This document shows positions 7,460-16,993 of a DNA stretch of 64,000 nt, in pieces. The notes beneath the pieces are model-generated. The model had not been told where the DNA came from, made no database searches, and worked only from the letters and a program-made list of their open reading frames with translations. This DNA comes from CAXMMR01 sp965198995 (GTDB taxonomy: Bacteria; Pseudomonadota; Alphaproteobacteria; Acetobacterales; Acetobacteraceae). The position numbers were made by a program, and so were the translations under genes. The stretch spans positions 62,001 through 126,000 of the forward strand of contig CBDAQG010000002.1 in assembly GCA_965198995.1 (NCBI GenBank), written 5' to 3'. Each line of letters begins with the position of its first letter. Position 1 is the stretch's first letter.

Positions 7460-9373
7460 TTACTCATCACCTGAGCCCTCCAGCACCTGCATGAACAGCT
7501 CCGTCCGCGGCGCCGCCTCGAGTTGCAGCACGAAGCGCGCTGTGCCGTCCTCTGTTGCGCCGTTCTCCCCGGTTTCTGCCACGAAGCCGAGCGAGCGATA
7601 CAGCCCTTGCACCATGGCGTTCTTGGCCGTGGGCACGTAGCGGCCGATTAGCCGGCGGGCGCCGAGCCGCCGCGCCTGGCCGGCGATCAGCGCCAGCGTC
7701 GCCTGCTCCACCTGCCGCCCCAGCACCCGGCAGCTCATCAGCCAGTCGGTGATCTCGAGCGCGCCGCCATCCGCCGACAGGGCGCCGATGATCACGACGA
7801 CGATGCCGTTGTCGCCGAAGCGGTCGCGCAGCCGCAGTTGGAGGCCGATTTGCCGCGGGTCGGCGAGCAGGGTGCGCATCGCCTCGACGGTGCTGCGCCG
7901 GGTGGTCAGGTTGAACTGGTTGGTCTTGTTGACGAGCTGGACGATGCGCAGCAGCCCTGCCTCGTCGAAGCGCCGCCAGACCAGCCGCATTTCGAGCGAG
8001 CGCAGGTAGCCGGGCAGGTCGGTGGCCGCCTCGGCGAGCGCAATGCGGGCGCGATTGTCGCGATACTGCGCGGTGCGCGCCCGGTCGTCGGCGGTGACCC
8101 CCAGGCTCTCGAAGTAGCCGGCATCGGCCAGGCGCTGCGGCACCAGCGCCGGGTCGTCGTCGATCTCGGGCACCTGCACCTGGGGCAGCTCGCGGCGGAT
8201 CAGCGCCCGCTCGGCCGGGTTGTCGTCGAGCAGCACCAGGCTGTCCAGGCCGAGGTTCAGGCTGGCGGCGATGCGGCGCAGCCCGGTCGCCTTGTCGTCC
8301 CAGTTGGCGACGAAGCAGGCGATGTCGTCGCGATGGAGGCGCATCTCGGGATGGTGGTCGAACGGCGAGTAGGCGTTGGCCTCGTCGTTCTTGGAGCACA
8401 CCGCGAGGATGACGCCGCGCTGGGCGAGGGCGAGGGCGTAGTCCTGCACGGCGGTGAACGCCTCCCCGGTGGCCGAGCCCTGGCCGAGGACGATGCCGTC
8501 CAGCCCGTCATCGCCGATCACGCCGCCCCACAGCGTGTTGTCGAGGTCGAGCACCAGCACCTTGGCCGAGCGGCCGCGGGCGGCGGCGAGCAGGCGCGCG
8601 ACCAGGTCGCCGTAGAGCAGGGTGGCGCGGCCGGAGACCTCCTGCTTGGCGTGGTGCCAGGCGGCCGGGTCGTGCCAGGCGGCGACCCCGCCCCGGGCGG
8701 CGGCGGCGTCCAGCGCCAGCAGGGCCACGCCGTCCTGCTCGGCCGCCTCGCGCAGCTCAGCGTTGAGGCGGCGGACGAACTCGGCCGGCGAGCCGGGCAG
8801 TCGCTGCTCGTTCATCCCGAGCAGGGCGGGGTGCACCGGCAGCACCGTCTGCTGGATCACCGCGGCGCCGGGGGCGAGGCGCCGGGCGAGCGCCCAGCTC
8901 GCGCGGATCGTCTCCAGCCGCCCCGTGAGCAGCGCCTCGGCGGCGGCCTTGTCCAGCGTCGGCGACAGCCCAGCGGCGCAGTGCCGCGCATCCAGGCTGA
9001 GCAGCACCGTGTCCGGCGCGAAGGCGGCGAGCGACGGGTCGGGGCCGAGCAGGTCCTGGCGATACTGGCCGTATTCGCCCTGATGGATGCTGACGTGCAG
9101 GCCGCGGCGGAGGGCGGCGACGCGGATCGGCCCGGCCAGATGCTGCACGCTCGCCGAGCCGAGCAAAGCCAGGCGCACCGGCTGGCCGGCGGCCGCCGGT
9201 GGGTGGGGGAACAGCCGCAGCAGCAGCCGGTCGAGCCGGCCGCTCATCGGCAGGTCGGGCCGGGCGCCGGCCAGGCGCTGCAGCGCCACCCAGTCGGCCG
9301 CCGCCTCGGTGGCGCGCACCCGGGCTGGCCAATCCGGCTGCACGGGCAGCCACGGCAGATCGATCGCCGACAT
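7460..9373 (-). CDS. FkbH-family HAD-IIIC protein (glyceryl-ACP forming type)
   Basis: 637 residues. An N-terminal region of about 260 residues resembles the SGNH-like domain that precedes the HAD part in this family. The HAD-IIIC core begins at VLVLDLDNTLWGGVIGDDG, whose Asp pair is the phosphatase nucleophile/acid; CSKND and LLDDNPAE follow. The C-terminal third (about 470-637) has an acyltransferase-like (GNAT) region with GRYVPTAKN. Family members dephosphorylate and transfer glycerate to a carrier protein during polyketide or polysaccharide biosynthesis. The carrier gene follows 6 bp later, but no synthase is visible in the window, so the final product is unknown. Confidence 0.85.
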   Translation of the reverse strand: MSAIDLPWLPVQPDWPARVRATEAAADWVALQRLAGARPDLPMSGRLDRLLLRLFPHPPAAAGQPVRLALLGSASVQHLAGPIRVAALRRGLHVSIHQGEYGQYRQDLLGPDPSLAAFAPDTVLLSLDARHCAAGLSPTLDKAAAEALLTGRLETIRASWALARRLAPGAAVIQQTVLPVHPALLGMNEQRLPGSPAEFVRRLNAELREAAEQDGVALLALDAAAARGGVAAWHDPAAWHHAKQEVSGRATLLYGDLVARLLAAARGRSAKVLVLDLDNTLWGGVIGDDGLDGIVLGQGSATGEAFTAVQDYALALAQRGVILAVCSKNDEANAYSPFDHHPEMRLHRDDIACFVANWDDKATGLRRIAASLNLGLDSLVLLDDNPAERALIRRELPQVQVPEIDDDPALVPQRLADAGYFESLGVTADDRARTAQYRDNRARIALAEAATDLPGYLRSLEMRLVWRRFDEAGLLRIVQLVNKTNQFNLTTRRSTVEAMRTLLADPRQIGLQLRLRDRFGDNGIVVVIIGALSADGGALEITDWLMSCRVLGRQVEQATLALIAGQARRLGARRLIGRYVPTAKNAMVQGLYRSLGFVAETGENGATEDGTARFVLQLEAAPRTELFMQVLEGSGDE

Positions 9374-9530
9374 CGCGCTTGCGGCTCCATCGCGTCAGGA
9401 CGGCCCGGGCGCCGCCGGTGCTGATGCTACCACCGATTGCGTCCGGCCGGTATCGGCCGCGCCGCACCGATCGCGACGGTCGCGCGTTGGCGCTCGCCCG
9501 GCTGATCCAGCCGGTGCAGGAGGGCTCGCC

Positions 9531-10190
9531 ATGCTCAAGGCCGTGATCTTCGACGTCGACGGCACCCTGGTCGACAGCGTCGGCTTGCACGCCGCCGCCT
9601 GGCACGACGTGTTCCGCGAGTTCGGCCACGCGGTGTCGCTCGAGACGCTGGTCGGCCAGATCGGTAAGGGCGGCGACCAGTTGATGCCGGTGTTCATCGA
9701 CGCGGCGACGGTCGAGCGTGACGGCGCGGCGATCAGCCGCCGGCGCAGCGAAATTTTACACGCCGACTACCTGCACCGCATCACCGGCTTTCCGCAGGTG
9801 CGGGCGCTGTTCGAGCGGCTGCTGGCGGACGGCAAGCAGGTCGCGCTGGCCTCATCGGCGAAGGGGGACGAGGTGGAGCACTATAAGCGGGTGGTCGGCA
9901 TCGAGGACCTGCCGCTGATCCAGACGTCCGCGGACGACGCCGAGAAGAGCAAGCCGCATCCGGACATCTTCAACGCGGCACTCGAGCGGCTTGGCGTGTC
10001 GGCCGAGGAGGCGATCGTCGTGGGGGACACCGGGTATGACGCGGAGGCGGCGGGCAGGGCGGGGATGCGCTGCATCGGTTTGACGTGCGGCGGGTTTGAC
10101 GAGGCGAGGCTGCGGGAGGCGGGGTGTGTGGCGATCTACCGGGACCCGGCGGATTTACTGGCGCGGTTTGAGGGGTCGCCGCTCAGCTGA
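9531..10190 (+). CDS. HAD-superfamily hydrolase (phosphoglycolate phosphatase/beta-phosphoglucomutase-like)
   Basis: 219 residues. Motif I is FDVDGTLVDSVGLHAAAW, motif II Ser in ALASSAKGDE, motif III Lys in EKSKPHPDIF and motif IV GDTGYDAEAAGRAG, all intact for an Mg-dependent phosphatase with a helical cap. The start at MLKAVIFDVD has a purine-rich GCAGGAGGG site about 5 bases upstream; the longer open frame beginning at 9087 runs opposite to the FkbH gene and is not real. Substrate unresolved between sugar phosphates and phosphoglycolate. Confidence 0.87.
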   Translation: MLKAVIFDVDGTLVDSVGLHAAAWHDVFREFGHAVSLETLVGQIGKGGDQLMPVFIDAATVERDGAAISRRRSEILHADYLHRITGFPQVRALFERLLADGKQVALASSAKGDEVEHYKRVVGIEDLPLIQTSADDAEKSKPHPDIFNAALERLGVSAEEAIVVGDTGYDAEAAGRAGMRCIGLTCGGFDEARLREAGCVAIYRDPADLLARFEGSPLS

Positions 10191-10239
10191 CCACGCAGCG
10201 CAACCTACGGCCACTGTCACAGCGTCCGAGATCGCCGTC

Positions 10240-10482
10240 TCAGTTGCCATGCTCCAGCAACTCTATCAACGCGTCATAGGCGATCACCGCCTGCTGCAAC
10301 ACGTTGCGCATATACGTGAGGTGAATGATCCTGACCTGATCGGCCTTCGTCTTCAGGAGATCCTGGAACAGCGGCTCGGCAAGCAATTCCGCAACGGAGG
10401 TCAGGATCGGATGACCTCCGCCATGGGAGTGCGCGCCATCGGACCCCTGAGTCGGTGGTAGTGGTATTCCGTCCTGCGGCAT
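10240..10482 (-). CDS. Small hypothetical protein
   Basis: 80 residues from ATG 10482, chosen because AGGAG lies 6 bases upstream; an in-frame ATG ten codons earlier lacks this. The N-terminal third is Pro/Gly/His-rich (SHGGGHP) and the rest is predicted helical (AELLAEPLFQDLLKTKADQ, RNVLQQAVIAYDALIELLE). No family recognised. It lies 69 bp downstream of the CadC-like regulator on the same strand and may be co-transcribed with it. Confidence 0.5.
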   Translation of the reverse strand: MPQDGIPLPPTQGSDGAHSHGGGHPILTSVAELLAEPLFQDLLKTKADQVRIIHLTYMRNVLQQAVIAYDALIELLEHGN

Positions 10483-10551
10483 TGGTTGCTCCTGTCCCTG
10501 CGACGCGATCATCCCACAACTCGTTACAATAAAACAATGAGTAGCTACGGC

Positions 10552-12699
10552 CTAATCGGGCCGATTGTCGACATGCGGATGCCCTGCGGCAACCCAGGCC
10601 TCCTCGCCGCCGCGATACCACAGCACCGGCGCAAACCCCTGTTCGACCAGGCTGACCGCCGCGTCGTAGCTCGACCAACCGACAAGGCTGTCCCCCATGA
10701 CGACGATCGGCACCGACGGTGATCGACGCTGTCTCGCGGCATCAAACAGGATCAGGTTGCGGTCGCCCGCCACGTCCTGAGGCCACGCAAGGATCGCCCC
10801 CGGTATCACCGCCGCGCCGCGTCCCACGTCCAGGATGAGCAGCGGCCGGCCTGAGGTCAGCATCGACCACAGGGGCCCGGTGTCGACCCGTCCAGCATGC
10901 GGCAGGCTGAGCGGGGTCGGATCGAAATCGCCATGTGACGCGCCGGTCGAGATCGTCGATGGAACGTCTGCGGTCTCGTCGGCGTAGAGCGGCATTCCTG
11001 CCGTATGGAGTGCCTCCAGGTATGCGGCATGCGCCGGCATCGCCGACCAGGCGCGGGCATCATAGGAGGCCAGCCGCCAAACGGTCCGATTGGGCCAGCG
11101 CTTCTGATAGGCAGCGTAAAGCGCGGCTGCCTCCGTCTGCTGGCCGTCAAGCTCGGTCGCCGCAATGAGGTAGAGCTGGTTCCACTCCCGCGCGCCGAAC
11201 GTTTCGGGCGCGCCTGACGGCTCGTGTTGGAAGGCAGGACCTCGCCGGAGCCAGCCAAGCGCTTCGTGCGGCTTGCCAAGCATGAGCAGGCCGAGGCCGA
11301 TCATGCTCTCGCGATAGGGCGTTTGGCTCGAGGCGGGGTCGACGCGCAGGACCTCCTGCAAACCGAGGATCATATCCCGCATGTGACCGCTTTCGCGAAG
11401 GCAGGCGACAAGGCCGAGCGTCGCCGACATGGCGGCATGATCAAGCGACAGCGCGAGATGAAAGTCCGGCTCCGCGAGGTCGCAGTGATTGTCCACCCAG
11501 GCGAACATGCCCCGCGCCGCGATGGCCTGCGGATTTTGTGGCGATGCGGCCAGCGCCGCCGTAACGGCTTTCCCCGCTCGCTCGTGATCCGACCAGTCGT
11601 CGGGATCGTCGAATTCCGCCATCTTGTCGACCAGAACGATGGCCAGCAGCGCCTGCGCGTCGGCAAAGCCAGGCGCAAGTGCGACGGCTTTCTGCAACAG
11701 CTCCTGTCCGGCTGCGAAGGTCGCGAGGCTGTCGCCACGATCAAGCAGCGAGCGCGCGCGCAGGTAGTCGTCCACCGCGTCCGCATTGCCCGGGCGCTCA
11801 TGCAGCGAGCGGGCCGCCTCGATCTGCACCAGGGTGAAGTCAAGCGCCACCGCCAGGTGCCGAACGATCTCGTCACGTGCCGTGCCCAAGGCGTCTTGCG
11901 CCACGTCGAAACCGCTGGCCCACAGCTGGCGCCCATCCGCAGCGTCGATCAGCTGAACGTTGACGTGCAGGCCTGCGCCCTCGCGCATCAGGCTGCCATG
12001 CAGCAGGTAGCGCACGTTCAGCGCACGGCCGATCGCCTCGGCCCGGACCGGGCGGCCCTTGAACGTCTCCGCGCTCTCACGGCTGATCACCACGCTGCCG
12101 GGAAGATGCGACAGGTCGGTCGAGACGTCGTCGCTGATCGCGTCGGCGAGGTAGTCCTGCTGCGGGTCGCCGCCAAGATTACGAAACGGCAGCACGACGA
12201 TCGACAGCCGCGGCGCCGACAACGGGCTGGCCGGCAGCAGCCTCCACCCGAGGCCGGCAAGAACAAGCAGCAGCGCTGCAAGGCCGCCGGCAAGCCCACC
12301 TGCGGACCATCGCCGTCGGGTTGCCGCGGCGGGCGCCACCGCTGGCGTCGCGCTGTCGACCGGTGCGACGTCGTCTTCCAGCGTCGCCACGAACCGGTAG
12401 CCGCGGCCCGGCACCGTCATGATGTACTGGCCGCCATCCGGCGCCGGGCCGAGCAGGCGGCGCAGGGCGGAGACCTGAACGGCGAGGTTGTTTTCCTCAA
12501 CGATGCTGCCGGCCCAGACGGCGGCCAGGATCTCGTCCTTCGTCACCACCCGGTCGTGGCGCTCGATGAGCAGCGTCAGCAGGTCGAGCGCGCGCGCCGA
12601 GACGCTGACCGGAACGCCCGCCGCGCTGAGGCAGCGGCGCTCCGGCTGCAGCAGGAAATGGCCAAAGCGGTAGTGGACGGCATCCACGTCGCAGCGCAC
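10552..12699 (-). CDS. CadC-like winged-helix regulator with TPR region and rhodanese-like C-terminal domain
   Basis: 715 residues from a GTG start. Order: OmpR/CadC-type winged helix (about 8-105, ending in TVPGRGYRFVA), a transmembrane helix (about 133-155), a TolB/FlgO-like beta domain (about 165-280, SIVVLPFRNLGGDPQQDYLADAISDD cut into its usual pattern), a TPR-type helical region (about 290-540) and a C-terminal rhodanese fold (about 620-715, ending GFAPVLWYRGGEEAWVAAG). The position of the rhodanese catalytic Cys, normally after the central strand, is occupied by Gly-Asp-Ser in VVMGDSLVGWSS, so this domain should not be a sulfurtransferase and may sense or bind. DNA-binding faces the cytoplasm, and the TPR/rhodanese part the periplasm if the single helix crosses the membrane. 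Target genes unknown. Confidence 0.82.
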   Translation of the reverse strand: MRCDVDAVHYRFGHFLLQPERRCLSAAGVPVSVSARALDLLTLLIERHDRVVTKDEILAAVWAGSIVEENNLAVQVSALRRLLGPAPDGGQYIMTVPGRGYRFVATLEDDVAPVDSATPAVAPAAATRRRWSAGGLAGGLAALLLVLAGLGWRLLPASPLSAPRLSIVVLPFRNLGGDPQQDYLADAISDDVSTDLSHLPGSVVISRESAETFKGRPVRAEAIGRALNVRYLLHGSLMREGAGLHVNVQLIDAADGRQLWASGFDVAQDALGTARDEIVRHLAVALDFTLVQIEAARSLHERPGNADAVDDYLRARSLLDRGDSLATFAAGQELLQKAVALAPGFADAQALLAIVLVDKMAEFDDPDDWSDHERAGKAVTAALAASPQNPQAIAARGMFAWVDNHCDLAEPDFHLALSLDHAAMSATLGLVACLRESGHMRDMILGLQEVLRVDPASSQTPYRESMIGLGLLMLGKPHEALGWLRRGPAFQHEPSGAPETFGAREWNQLYLIAATELDGQQTEAAALYAAYQKRWPNRTVWRLASYDARAWSAMPAHAAYLEALHTAGMPLYADETADVPSTISTGASHGDFDPTPLSLPHAGRVDTGPLWSMLTSGRPLLILDVGRGAAVIPGAILAWPQDVAGDRNLILFDAARQRRSPSVPIVVMGDSLVGWSSYDAAVSLVEQGFAPVLWYRGGEEAWVAAGHPHVDNRPD

Positions 12700-12941
12700 C
12701 AGGATTGAGCGGGCGGCACGCTAGCGCCGGCCTGCCCAGCCGCCAAGAGCCATTCTGATCTCAAAATCAATCATCGGTGGCGCTTTTCCGGCCGGCGGAC
12801 TGGTCAACCGTCACGGATGCGAACCTTTCAGCTCGCTTCACAACCTTTCAGGGCCTGAAAAAGGACTTTCATCAGCCGCGCCGCCAATCGTCCGCTCCTC
12901 GGCGCCGTCCTGGAGCCGATCACGAAGACGGAGTGTCCCCC

Positions 12942-13250
12942 ATGTCGTACGCCGCGCAGCCTGACCTCTCATCCGCGCTCAGCCCGCCGGCGGCGGCCCG
13001 TTCCGGCTTCAGGACGACGCTCATCGTGCCGGCCGACTGCGCCCGCCAGCCCGGCTGGCAGCCCAGCGAACTCGGCCTCGGCCACGCGCTCGCGGTGGCG
13101 ATCATGCTGGTGCTCGCACTCGCTGTGCTGTTCGTCGGCACTGGTGGCCGGACCTGGCTCGGCGCCGCCTGGGTCCAGGCGGACGCGGCGTCCTGGACTG
13201 GCCCGTCGCTCACGACGGCATCGTTGCTGTCGCCGCCTGCGGGCAGGTAG
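12942..13250 (+). CDS. Hypothetical small membrane protein
   Basis: 102 residues from ATG 12942, which has a GGAG site about 8 bases upstream. One clear hydrophobic segment (HALAVAIMLVLALAVLFVG) lies at about residues 48-66, flanked by Ala/Ser-rich stretches. No family recognised. The 240 bp between this gene and the CadC-like gene contain no other gene I can support and probably hold both promoters. Repeat A begins 5 bp after the stop. Confidence 0.5.
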   Translation: MSYAAQPDLSSALSPPAAARSGFRTTLIVPADCARQPGWQPSELGLGHALAVAIMLVLALAVLFVGTGGRTWLGAAWVQADAASWTGPSLTTASLLSPPAGR

Positions 13251-13254
13251 GCAA

Positions 13255-13308
13255 TGGGGTCTGGGGCCGCCGGCCGCAGCGGAGTCCAGAGGCAGAGCCT
13301 CTGGCCTT
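13255..13308. repeat. Repeat A half copy
   Basis: GGGGTCTGGGGCCGCCGG followed by CCAGAGGCAGAGCCTCTGG. It separates the small membrane protein gene from the 3' end of putA and covers the putA stop codon. Confidence 0.8.
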
Positions 13309-16300
13309 ACGCCTCCACCCGCATGATCAGCTCGGCATTGCCCCCCGCGGCGGCCGTATTGATGCTGACCGAGCGCTCCAGCACTAGCCGATGCAGCGCC
13401 AGACCGCATTGCACCGCGACCAGCGGGCCGTCGCGGCCGGCGAGCTCCTGGTCCAGCGCTGCGAGCGCCGCCGCATCGCCGTCGAACAGCACGTGGTCGG
13501 CCGTGCCGTCGTCGGCGGTCGCGATCCCGTCCGGTAATGCCGCCAGGGCCGCCGGGTCGACCAGCACCCGGTTGCCGGTCGCCAGCGCGGCGGCGATGCG
13601 GAGCTGCAGCGCCGCCGGGCTTGCCGCGCGGCACAGCACCCGGCCGCGCGGCTGCACCGTGTAGAGGTTGCGCTCGCCGACGGGGCCGGGGAGCACCTGC
13701 TCGAGGCCGAGCGGCGTGGCGGCGAGCAGGGCGCGGGCGGCGTTGGCGGTCGCCGGGTCGGCCCCCGCGTCGAGCCAGGCGCAGAATCGCCGCGCCGGCT
13801 CGGGCCAGGCTGCCGGCGGCGCCGGCGGCAGCGCCGCGCCGGCGTCGTCCCCGGATTGCGCGAGCAGGCGTCGCAGGGTGAGCGGGCCGCCGGCCTTGGG
13901 GCCGGTGCCGGAGCGGCCGTGGCCGCCGAAGGGCTGCACGCCGACGACGGCGCCGATGAGGCTACGGTTGACGTAGAGGTTGCCCGCCGGCGCCAGCGGC
14001 AGCACCCGCTCGACCACCGCCTCGATGCGCGTCGCCAGGCCAAAGGTGAGGCCGTAGCCGGTGCGCCTGAGCCCGTCGAGCAGGCCGTCCAGCCCGTCCG
14101 GCTCGACGCGCAGCAGGTGCAGCACCGGGCCGAACACCTCGCCGGGAACCTGGTCGAGCGCCGCCACCTCGATCAGCGTCGGCGGCACGAAGGTGTCAGG
14201 CAGGCCGGGCGGCAGCGGCGTCTGGTGCACCGGGCAGCCGAGCTTGGCCATGTGGGCGATGTGGGCGCGGACGGCGTCGGCCGCCGCGCGGGTGATCACC
14301 GGGCCAACGTCGATGCCGAGCCGGTCCGGCTTGCCGACGGCGAGGCTCGCCATGGCGCCGCGTAGCAGCGTCAGCACCCGCTCGGCGAGCGGGGTGGCGA
14401 CGCACAGCAGGCGCAGCGCCGAGCAGCGCTGGCCGGCGCTGTCGAAGGCGGAGAGCACGGCGTCGGCCACCACCTGCTCCGGCAGCGCCGAGCTGTCGAC
14501 CACCAGCGCGTTCATCCCCCCGGTCTCGGCGACCAGCGGCACCGGCGCGCCGTCCTCGCCAAGCCGTCCGGCCAGGCTGCGGCGCAGCAGCCGGGCGACC
14601 GGCTCGGAGCCGGTGAAGGCCACGGCGCGCACCCGCTCGTCGCCGGCCAGCGCCGCGCCGAGCCTGCCGTCGCCGACCAGGAGCTGCAGCACCTCGCCGG
14701 GCACGCCAGCCTCGTGCAGCAGCCGGGTGGCGGCGGCGGCGGTGAGCGGGCTCTCCTCGGCGGGCTTGGCGAGCACCGTGTTGCCGGCGGCAAGCGCGGC
14801 GGCGACCTGGCCGGTGAAGATCGACAGCGGGAAATTCCACGGGCTGATGCACAGCACCGGGCCGAGCGGGCGGCTGCCGGGGCCGGCGACGCGCAACGCC
14901 TCGTCGGCGTAGAAGCGCAGGAAGTCGACCGCCTCGCGCACCTCGCCGACGCCGTTGGCCAGCGTCTTGCCAGCCTCGCGCGTCATCAGCGCCAGCAGGG
15001 CCGGGCGCGCCTGCTCCAGCCGGTCGGCGGCGCGGCGCAGGATGGTCGCGCGCTCGCTTGCCGGCCGGCTCCCCCAGTCGGGCTGGGCGGCGACCGCCGC
15101 GGCCACCGCCTGCCGCGCCGCCGCCTCGTCCGCCTGCCAGGCGGTGCCGACGATGTCGGCCGGATCGGCGGGGTTCACGATGATGATCGCCTCGCCGCGG
15201 CCGGGCGTTCCGGCCTCGTGCCGCCGGGTCGCCTCCGGCCCGAGTCCGGCGGCGAGCCGCACCAGGGTCGGCTCGTCGGCGAGATCCAGCCCGGCGCTGT
15301 TGAGCCGCTCGCCCAGCATCGCCGGCGGCAGCGGCAGCCCCGCGCCGGGCGGCGTCGCGTCTTGCGCGCGCAGTCGCGCGACCGGATCAGCGACAATCTC
15401 GTCGATGCTGATGGCGGGGTCGGCGATGCGGCTGACGAACGAGGCGTTGGCGCCGTTCTCCAGCAGCCGCCGCACCAGGTAGGCCAGCAGGCTCTCATGC
15501 GTGCCAACCGGGGCGTAGATCCGGCACGCCCGCGTCTCGCCGTCCGCGGCGCCGACGATGCCCTCGTAGAGCGGCTCGCCCATGCCGTGCAGGCACTGGA
15601 ACTCGTACTGTCCGGGCTCGAACGGCCCCAGCCTCCTGGCCGCCAGCGCCTCGATGGTCGCCAGCGTCTGGGCGTTGTGGGTGGCGAATTGCGGGTAGAT
15701 CGCCGCCGCATGGCCCAGCATCGCCGCCGCGCAGGCGACGTAGGACAGGTCGGTGTGCGGCTTGCGGGTGAACACCGGGTAGTCCGCCGCGCCGTCTTGC
15801 TGGGCGCGCTTGATCTCGCTGTCCCAGTAGGCGCCCTTGACCAGCCGCACCGCCAGCCGCCGGTCGGTCGCGGTGGCGAGCCCGGCCAGCCAGTCGATCA
15901 GCGCCCGCGCCCGCTTGCCATAGGCCTGAACGACGAAGCCGACGCCGTTCCAGCCGGCCAGCGACGGGTCCCGGCACAGACCCTCCAGCAGGTCGAGCGA
16001 CAGCGCCAGCCGCTCGCTCTCCTCGGCGTCGATGTTGAGCCCGACGTCGTAGCGCCGCGCCAGCCGGGCCAGGGCCAGCAGGCGCGGCAGCAGCTCGTCC
16101 AGCACCTGCGCCCGCCGCGCCCGCTCGTAGCGCGGATGCAGCCCGGAGAGCTTGATCGACAGGCCCGGCCGCGGCGTCGCGTTGGCCCTTGCGGCGCCGA
16201 TGGCGTGCAGCGCGTGCTCGTAGGCGGCGAGGTAGGCGGCGGCGTCCGCTGCCGTCAGCGCCGCCTCGCCGAGCATGTCGTAGGAGTAGGAGAAGCCCTG

Positions 16301-16873
16301 CCGCTCGCGCTTGCGGCTGCGGGCGAGCGCCGCCTCGATGCTCTGGCCGGTGACGAACTGCTCGCCGAGGCCGCGGATCGCGCTGTCCAGGCAGCGCCGC
16401 AGCACCGGCTCGCCCAGCCGCGCCGCCAGCCGCCGCACCGGCGCCCACAGCCCGGAGGCCGGCCCGACCAGCCGCTCGCCCGCCGCAAGACCCAGCGCCG
16501 CCGCCCGCACCAGCGCCGGCCGGCCGGCGCCGGCATGGCCCGTCCAGTCGCGCTCGCCGAGCTTGTCGCGGATCAGCGCGTCGCGCGTCGCCTCGTCCGG
16601 AATGCGCAGCAGCGCCTCCGCCAGCGTCATCAGCGCCACGCCCTCTTCCGAGGAGAGCGAGAACTCGTGCACCAACGCCGCCAATCCCGCGGCGGGCCGG
16701 GCGCGCAGATGCGCCACCAGCGCGCGCGCGCGGGCCTCCGCCTGCGCCGCAACGTCCGGCGGGATCGAGACCTGAGACAGGAGTTCGGCAACGCACGCCG
16801 CCTCGTCGCGGCGGTGCCAGCTCGCGATCGCGTCGCGCGCGGGATCGGGAGGAGCGAGATCAAGGTCGAGCAT
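13307..16873 (-). CDS. putA: Bifunctional proline dehydrogenase / glutamate-semialdehyde dehydrogenase PutA
   Basis: 1188 residues. It oxidises proline to P5C with FAD and then P5C/glutamate semialdehyde to glutamate with NAD. The PRODH barrel occupies about 180-460 (SIKLSGLHPRYERA, RLVKGAYWDSEIKRAQ, FATHNAQT). The aldehyde dehydrogenase follows at about 540-1000, with the glutamate in LVAETGGMNALVV and the nucleophile Cys in DSAGQRCSALRLL near residue 815. A C-terminal region past about 1010 matches the extra domain of long PutAs. No ribbon-helix-helix arm is visible at the N-terminus, so unlike the E. coli protein it should not act as its own repressor. Its start lies just downstream of a repeat B copy, which separates it from the glycosyltransferase gene. 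Confidence 0.95.
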   Translation of the reverse strand: MLDLDLAPPDPARDAIASWHRRDEAACVAELLSQVSIPPDVAAQAEARARALVAHLRARPAAGLAALVHEFSLSSEEGVALMTLAEALLRIPDEATRDALIRDKLGERDWTGHAGAGRPALVRAAALGLAAGERLVGPASGLWAPVRRLAARLGEPVLRRCLDSAIRGLGEQFVTGQSIEAALARSRKRERQGFSYSYDMLGEAALTAADAAAYLAAYEHALHAIGAARANATPRPGLSIKLSGLHPRYERARRAQVLDELLPRLLALARLARRYDVGLNIDAEESERLALSLDLLEGLCRDPSLAGWNGVGFVVQAYGKRARALIDWLAGLATATDRRLAVRLVKGAYWDSEIKRAQQDGAADYPVFTRKPHTDLSYVACAAAMLGHAAAIYPQFATHNAQTLATIEALAARRLGPFEPGQYEFQCLHGMGEPLYEGIVGAADGETRACRIYAPVGTHESLLAYLVRRLLENGANASFVSRIADPAISIDEIVADPVARLRAQDATPPGAGLPLPPAMLGERLNSAGLDLADEPTLVRLAAGLGPEATRRHEAGTPGRGEAIIIVNPADPADIVGTAWQADEAAARQAVAAAVAAQPDWGSRPASERATILRRAADRLEQARPALLALMTREAGKTLANGVGEVREAVDFLRFYADEALRVAGPGSRPLGPVLCISPWNFPLSIFTGQVAAALAAGNTVLAKPAEESPLTAAAATRLLHEAGVPGEVLQLLVGDGRLGAALAGDERVRAVAFTGSEPVARLLRRSLAGRLGEDGAPVPLVAETGGMNALVVDSSALPEQVVADAVLSAFDSAGQRCSALRLLCVATPLAERVLTLLRGAMASLAVGKPDRLGIDVGPVITRAAADAVRAHIAHMAKLGCPVHQTPLPPGLPDTFVPPTLIEVAALDQVPGEVFGPVLHLLRVEPDGLDGLLDGLRRTGYGLTFGLATRIEAVVERVLPLAPAGNLYVNRSLIGAVVGVQPFGGHGRSGTGPKAGGPLTLRRLLAQSGDDAGAALPPAPPAAWPEPARRFCAWLDAGADPATANAARALLAATPLGLEQVLPGPVGERNLYTVQPRGRVLCRAASPAALQLRIAAALATGNRVLVDPAALAALPDGIATADDGTADHVLFDGDAAALAALDQELAGRDGPLVAVQCGLALHRLVLERSVSINTAAAGGNAELIMRVEA

Positions 16874-16895
16874 CGAGAATATCTAGGAAGGAAGG

Positions 16896-16993
16896 ACTTC
16901 TTTTTTGAAAAAAAGAAGCAAAAAACTTTTATCCGATTGGGGCATGGGCTTAGCGGGCAGAAGTTTTTTGGTTCTTTTTTTCAAAAAAGAACC
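16896..16993. repeat. Repeat B, full two-armed copy
   Basis: The left arm holds TTCTTTTTTGAAAAAAAGAA then CAAAAAACTTTT; the right arm is its reverse complement. The central spacer of about 30 bp is unique. It lies between the glycosyltransferase stop and the putA start, both minus strand, and supplies the glycosyltransferase stop codon and its last residues (VLF). Each arm could act as a terminator hairpin. Confidence 0.9.
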
